Positions 33,118-37,606 of a stretch of DNA of 37,606 bases are shown here, piece by piece. Position 1 is the stretch's first letter, and each line of letters opens with the position of its first letter. A program made the position numbers and the translations under genes. The notes beneath the pieces were generated by a model that was not told where the DNA came from, did no database searches, and worked only from the letters and a program-made list of their open reading frames with translations. Source of the DNA: Nostocales cyanobacterium LEGE 11386 (GTDB lineage: Bacteria; Cyanobacteriota; Cyanobacteriia; Cyanobacteriales; Nostocaceae); assembly GCA_015207155.1 (NCBI GenBank), contig JADEXK010000059.1, positions 1 to 37,606 on the forward strand, in the 5' to 3' direction.

Positions 33118-34842
33118 ATGCAAACTCAAAAACCAGTCCCTGTTGAAAGCAGTTCAGAAAGCAAAAAAGTGCCAGCCGAAGAGCCTTCGATAGACGAACT
33201 CCCGACCATAGAATTTCCCTCACGAGGGAAACTCAAAGCCAGTTCCTGGCGCATACATCAAAAAATTGGCTATGGATATTTTGTGGCCATCGGGATTGGC
33301 TTTTTTGGCTCGCTTACTGGGTTAGTAATCGCCAATTACTACCGAGGAAGAGAAATCAGGCAATTTAATCAAGCCCAGGAACAAAGACAACTACTCACAA
33401 ATTATAAAGATGCGGTATTGGGAGCGCAATTGCATAGCTCCAATTTAGTTGCAGTCTTGGAAAATTCACAACGACTGCCAAATAAAAAAGTTAAATTTCT
33501 CCAGAGTGTGAACACAGCTAAAAATTTGGAGAAAGAAATTACCAAATATATAGACAGGAATCCTAGCCGATTAGCGGCAACAAGTGCTAATTTACAAGCT
33601 TTATTGCAAGATTATGGATTTAGTTTAAAATCCTACGTTGACCAAATAGAAACTGTTTTACAAGAAATCGACTCTCAGCAAGTGCAACCAGAGGAAGCTG
33701 AGATCGCTAGGGAGCAGTTACTTAAAATTATGCGTGGTGAAACAGCCATGCAACTAGACCAACTCTCGCAAAAATTGACAAATATCCTGCAAACTGCCGA
33801 ACGTCAAGAAGAAGCAAGGCAACAAGATGTAGAACAGGCCAAAGGAGTTGAAAGATTTATTGTCATGATGAGTATGCTGGTGTCAGTAGCGATCGCCGCC
33901 ATTGTGGCGTGGCGAACCAGTCGCGCGATCGCTGAACCAGTAATTACTGTCACCCAAGTTGCTGAACAAGTCGCAAGAAAATCTAATTTTGATTTGCGCG
34001 CTCCCGTCACCACTGAAGATGAAATTGGTTTATTAGCAAAATCGCTTAATCGTCTGATTGAGCGAGTATCGGAGCGGACTAAAGAACTAGAACAAGCCAA
34101 AGAACTAGCAGAAGCAGCTAGCAAGGCAAAAAGTGTATTTCTGGCAAATGTCAGCCACGAGTTACGCACACCATTAAATGCGGTTATCGGTTTGAGTCAA
34201 CTGTTACAAGACGACGCTACCGATTTAGATTTGTCGGGAGACTTCATCACTGACTTAGAAACCATCAACTCTGCTGGTAGACATCTACTAGAGTTGATTA
34301 ACGATATCCTCGACTTATCAAAAATTGAAGCGGGGAAAATGACTCTCTACCCAGAAACATTTGCGATCGCCACACTAATTAATAATGTAGTTTTAACGGT
34401 CAAATCTGCTATAGACAAAAATGGCAACGTTCTAGAAGTTCATTGCGAAGAACAACTTGGCACAATGTATGCAGATCAAACTAGGATGCGGCAAGTGTTA
34501 TTAAATTTACTCAGCAATGCCGCCAAGTTTACCACCAATGGCAAGATTAGCTTAACAGTGAAGAGTGAAAAAACAGACCTACTCCCAAATGCGCCTTTGG
34601 GTGTAATTAGCTTCACCGTGGCTGACACAGGTATTGGTATGTCTATTAGCCAACAGCAACAGCTATTTAAACCCTTTACACAAGGTGATACATCAACCAC
34701 AAAACGATATGGTGGTACTGGGTTGGGGTTAGCAATTAGCCGCCACTTTTGCCAGATGATGGGTGGCGAAATTATGGTTAAAAGTCAGCTTGGGGTTGGG
34801 TCTACTTTTACTGTTCACTTGCCATTGACTGTGCAAGAGTGA
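33118..34842 (+). CDS. Membrane sensor histidine kinase
   Basis: A 574-residue two-component kinase. Membrane helices at ~52-73 and ~247-266 enclose an extracytoplasmic, all-helical sensor of about 170 residues (four-helix-bundle type). A HAMP domain (~268-320), a coiled coil and HisKA follow, with phosphoacceptor H347 in VSHELRTPLN. The HATPase domain has N-box NLLSNAAKF (463-471), G1 DTGIGM (503-508) and G2 GGTGLGL. No receiver domain and no adjacent response-regulator gene, so it is an orphan with unknown signal and partner. AAGGAGG upstream supports the ATG. Confidence 0.92.
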   Translation: MQTQKPVPVESSSESKKVPAEEPSIDELPTIEFPSRGKLKASSWRIHQKIGYGYFVAIGIGFFGSLTGLVIANYYRGREIRQFNQAQEQRQLLTNYKDAVLGAQLHSSNLVAVLENSQRLPNKKVKFLQSVNTAKNLEKEITKYIDRNPSRLAATSANLQALLQDYGFSLKSYVDQIETVLQEIDSQQVQPEEAEIAREQLLKIMRGETAMQLDQLSQKLTNILQTAERQEEARQQDVEQAKGVERFIVMMSMLVSVAIAAIVAWRTSRAIAEPVITVTQVAEQVARKSNFDLRAPVTTEDEIGLLAKSLNRLIERVSERTKELEQAKELAEAASKAKSVFLANVSHELRTPLNAVIGLSQLLQDDATDLDLSGDFITDLETINSAGRHLLELINDILDLSKIEAGKMTLYPETFAIATLINNVVLTVKSAIDKNGNVLEVHCEEQLGTMYADQTRMRQVLLNLLSNAAKFTTNGKISLTVKSEKTDLLPNAPLGVISFTVADTGIGMSISQQQQLFKPFTQGDTSTTKRYGGTGLGLAISRHFCQMMGGEIMVKSQLGVGSTFTVHLPLTVQE

Positions 34843-34845
34843 TGG

Positions 34846-34894
34846 GGGACAAGGGGAGATCAGGAGAAAATTTAATTTTTAATGCCCAATGCCT
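34846..34894. repeat. Short repeats between the kinase and pcrA genes
   Basis: A G-rich GGGGGACAAGGGGAG stretch (from 34846) is followed by AATGCCC AATGCCT (34881-34894). Both are of the heptad type common in this genome. Confidence 0.6.
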
Positions 34895-34980
34895 AGTCGT
34901 TTTTAATTAATTTAGAATTGTATTCGTTAATTGCGATACTCTCAAAGGAGCGATTATTTGCTCAGTCGCCTTGACTATCC

Positions 34981-37305
34981 ATGACAACCACCATTGACTT
35001 CCTCAGCCATCTTAACCCTAGCCAACGTCAAGCCGTTGAACATTACTGCGGCCCTTTGTTAGTTGTTGCTGGCGCAGGTTCCGGTAAAACGCGAGCGCTG
35101 ACTTATCGCATTGCTAACCTGATTCTCAAACATCGTGTAGATCCAGAAAATATCCTGGCGGTTACCTTCACCAACAAAGCCGCACGGGAGATGAAGGAAC
35201 GGATTCAAAAATTATTTGCGGAACAATTGGCCATGAAAGAACATGGTCAAAGATTTGATGTATTGACAGAATACCAACAAACGCAATTGCGATCGCAAGT
35301 CTACAAAAACACTATCAAAGACTTGTGGTGTGGCACTTTTCACAGTTTATTTTCTCGGATTCTCCGGTTTGATATTGAAAAATATCAAGATGAAAAAGGA
35401 CGGCGGTGGAATCGCAATTTTTCGATTTTTGACGAATCTGATGTCCAAAGTTTAATTAAAGATATCGTCACCAAACAGTTAAATTTAGACGATAAAAAAT
35501 TTGATGCTCGTTCTGTGCGCTACGCTATCAGTAACGCCAAAAACCAAGGCTTATCACCCCAAGACTTCGAGCGCGAACAACCAAATTATCGGGGACGCGT
35601 GATAGCTAATGTTTATGATGTATATCAAGCTAGGTTAGCCGAAAATAATGCTCTTGATTTTGATGATTTGATTCTAGTCCCCACCAGATTATTTCAGCAA
35701 AACGAGCAGGTTTTAGGTTACTGGCATCGTAAATTTGGGCATATCCTTGTAGATGAATATCAAGATACTAACCGCACTCAATATGATTTAATTCGCTTGT
35801 TAGTAACCAATGGCGAAGATAGAAAGAGTGAATGGGAATGGCAGAATCGTTCAGTTTTTGTTGTGGGTGATGCTGACCAGTCTATTTACAGTTTTAGGAT
35901 GGCAGACTTTACTATTTTGCTGGAATTTCAGCAAGACTTTGGCGATGGTTTGCCAGATGCAGACACCCGTACAATGGTGAAGCTGGAGGAAAATTATCGC
36001 TCTTGTGAAAATATTTTGCAAGCGGCTAATGAATTAATTGAAAATAACACCCAACGGATTGATAAAATTCTTAAACCCACACGGGGTGAGGGTGAACAGA
36101 TTTATTGTCACAAAGCAGATGATGAATTAGACGAAGCCGATTTTGTGATTCGGCAAATTAAGACTTTGGAACACCAAAATCCAGAGTTAGATTGGGGTAG
36201 TTTTGCCATTCTCTATCGTACCAATGCCCAATCACGTCCTTTTGAAGAACTATTGGTGAGGAATCAAATTCCTTATACAGTGGTGGGAGGAATGAAGTTT
36301 TACGATCGCAAAGAAATTAAAGATGTCATAGCTTATTTAAGAGCGATCGCTAATCCTTCTGATACAGTCAGTATATTACGAGTTATTAACACTCCTCGGC
36401 GGGGAATAGGTAAAGCTACCATTGACAACTTAGTTAACGCTTCCCAGCAATTAGGAACAACTTTGTGGGAAATACTGAGTGATGAGACATCAGTAAATAC
36501 ATTAGCTGGACGTTCCGCAAAAGCTGTGAATAACTTTGCAGCCATGATTCGCAATTGTCAAGAACAAGTAGCAACGGTTCCAGTTTCCGAGTTACTGATG
36601 GGACTTTTAGACGAATCTGGTTACATTCAAGACTTGCAAAATCAAGGCACAGATGAAGCCGAAGACCGCATCCAAAACGTCCAAGAACTTTACAACGCCA
36701 CACTACAATTTCAAGAAGAGAACGAAGATGTATCTCTTCCCGCCTTTTTGCAAAGTACCGCCCTCAGTTCTGATTTAGATAACTTAAAAGAAGGACAAAC
36801 AGCTGTATCTTTAATGACATTACACTCTTCTAAAGGGTTAGAATTTCCTGTGGTGTTTTTGGTGGGGTTAGAACAGGGACTATTTCCCAATTACCGTTCC
36901 CTGAATGACCCAGCATCCTTGGAAGAAGAACGCCGTTTGTGTTACGTCGGTATTACTCGCGCCCAAGAAAGATTGTACTTATCCTTTGCCCGTGAACGTC
37001 GTTTATATGGTTCTCGTGAACCCGCCATGCGATCGCAATTTCTTGATGAATTGCCTGAAGAATTATTAAATACGCGAAATAAAGGCCGCCATACACAGAC
37101 CAAAACTGCTGCTAAAGCTGGCGGTAAACCCTATACACCCCAAACTTGGCAAGTAGGTGATCGCGTCTTACATAAAGCTTTTGGTATCGGTGAAATTACG
37201 CACGTCTTTGGTGAAGGTAATAAAGTATCTGTAGCAATTAAATTTGCTAGTTTGGGGCAAAAAATTGTTGACCCCAGAGTAGCGCAGTTACAAAGAGTGG
37301 AGTAA
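34981..37305 (+). CDS. pcrA: UvrD/PcrA/Rep-type DNA helicase
   Basis: A 774-residue SF1A helicase that unwinds DNA 3' to 5' in repair and replication restart. Motif I GAGSGKT (31-37), motif II VDEYQDTN, motif III GDADQSIYSFR, motif V TLHSSKGLEFPVVF and motif VI YVGITRAQERLYL are all present. The C-terminus has the VGDRVLHKAFGIGEI segment of the PcrA Tudor-like RNA-polymerase-binding domain, which favours PcrA over Rep. ATG start. The gene ends 14 bases before an insertion sequence; the coding region is intact. Confidence 0.94.
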   Translation: MTTTIDFLSHLNPSQRQAVEHYCGPLLVVAGAGSGKTRALTYRIANLILKHRVDPENILAVTFTNKAAREMKERIQKLFAEQLAMKEHGQRFDVLTEYQQTQLRSQVYKNTIKDLWCGTFHSLFSRILRFDIEKYQDEKGRRWNRNFSIFDESDVQSLIKDIVTKQLNLDDKKFDARSVRYAISNAKNQGLSPQDFEREQPNYRGRVIANVYDVYQARLAENNALDFDDLILVPTRLFQQNEQVLGYWHRKFGHILVDEYQDTNRTQYDLIRLLVTNGEDRKSEWEWQNRSVFVVGDADQSIYSFRMADFTILLEFQQDFGDGLPDADTRTMVKLEENYRSCENILQAANELIENNTQRIDKILKPTRGEGEQIYCHKADDELDEADFVIRQIKTLEHQNPELDWGSFAILYRTNAQSRPFEELLVRNQIPYTVVGGMKFYDRKEIKDVIAYLRAIANPSDTVSILRVINTPRRGIGKATIDNLVNASQQLGTTLWEILSDETSVNTLAGRSAKAVNNFAAMIRNCQEQVATVPVSELLMGLLDESGYIQDLQNQGTDEAEDRIQNVQELYNATLQFQEENEDVSLPAFLQSTALSSDLDNLKEGQTAVSLMTLHSSKGLEFPVVFLVGLEQGLFPNYRSLNDPASLEEERRLCYVGITRAQERLYLSFARERRLYGSREPAMRSQFLDELPEELLNTRNKGRHTQTKTAAKAGGKPYTPQTWQVGDRVLHKAFGIGEITHVFGEGNKVSVAIKFASLGQKIVDPRVAQLQRVE

Positions 37306-37319
37306 TTACTAAAAAAACT

Positions 37320-37606
37320 GGCTCTCCCAGACTAAATATGTTAAATTAAGAACAGAAATACCAATTGAGTAAAATCCTTCTTCTAAAATTATTGAAGTTA
37401 GTTAAGCCATAAGCCCTTCTTTCAATGAGCTTAATCTTCTGATTAATTCCCTCAACAATACCTTGAGTAGTTCGGTGAGCAAAATAAGCAAGAATCTCAT
37501 CTATCCATCTACTGATGGTGTGACAGCTTTTGGGGAAAAATTTATAAGCTGATTGAGTCCATTCCAGGAATTTACATAAGGCTTCATCACTGGTTATGTG
37601 ACTTTC
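37320..37606 (-). mobile_element. ISL3-family insertion sequence (partial)
   Basis: The right-hand end of the window is inside an insertion sequence. GGCTCTCCC at 37320 resembles the GGCTCTT-type terminal repeat of ISL3 elements. The transposase reads inward from the window edge on the minus strand. The other terminal repeat and most of the element lie outside. The element begins 14 bases after the pcrA stop, so it may have displaced the pcrA terminator. Confidence 0.8.
37346..37606 (-). CDS. ISL3-family transposase, C-terminal part
   Basis: The last 86 residues of a transposase; the reading frame runs off the window, so the start is unseen. The C-terminal sequence GIVEGINQKIKLIERRAYG and NFNNFRRRILLNW is the classic ISL3 DDE-domain end, with the catalytic Glu in VEGIN. 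It ends in TAA at 37346 without a frameshift in the visible part, so it may be functional. Confidence 0.88.
   Translation of the reverse strand, partial: ESHITSDEALCKFLEWTQSAYKFFPKSCHTISRWIDEILAYFAHRTTQGIVEGINQKIKLIERRAYGLTNFNNFRRRILLNWYFCS

Overview
The window looks like a chromosomal segment of a filamentous cyanobacterium of the Nostoc/Anabaena type. Four things support this. The octamer GCGATCGC (HIP1) occurs at least 25 times by eye. Cyanobacterial signature genes are present: petH with a phycobilisome-linker-like N-terminus, prk, sqdB/sqdX, ycf46, ycf35 and a CAAD/CURT1-type protein. Short heptad repeats fill several spacers. The GAF-GAF-PAS-cyclase architecture is the one known from Anabaena CyaB1/CyaB2. 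No rRNA, tRNA or CRISPR array was seen. All functional calls rest on recognising families from sequence; no search was run.

Layout. Positions 1-7443 (minus strand) hold an outer-membrane cluster read purC > bamA/omp85 > lpxC > fabZ > lpxA > lpxB: the barrel-assembly pore, the first lipid A steps, and the shared FabZ dehydratase. lpxD is not in the cluster. An 815-bp gene-free stretch follows, then a small DUF7219-type gene (8259-8534, plus) convergent with a large adenylate cyclase (8574-11264, minus). sqdX and sqdB (11365-13795, minus) form the two-step sulfolipid pathway, preceded by a lipoprotein gene.

Positions 14784-17225 (plus) carry three conserved but poorly understood genes: a ribbon-helix-helix/zinc-knuckle protein, a Ycf46-type AAA ATPase and a Ycf35/DUF1257 protein, ended by a strong terminator. 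uvrA follows, then a DUF29-like gene, a DUF2358-like gene, an epoxide-hydrolase-like enzyme, a secreted pentapeptide-repeat protein and the CAAD protein. On the minus strand come an SLH protein, homoserine dehydrogenase and ferredoxin-NADP reductase (petH). petH is divergent from phosphoribulokinase (prk) across about 1.1-1.2 kb. metK, a membrane histidine kinase and a PcrA/UvrD helicase complete the plus strand. The window ends inside an ISL3-type insertion sequence that abuts pcrA.

Most genes are housekeeping. The least explained material is: a repeat-like insertion inside the PAS region of the cyclase; the RHH-Ycf46-Ycf35 cluster with its hairpin-rich leader and possible autoregulatory operator; a cluster of hairpins at 23474-23580 that could be a structured RNA; an internal duplication in the Omp85 N-terminus; and several perfect palindromes between genes.
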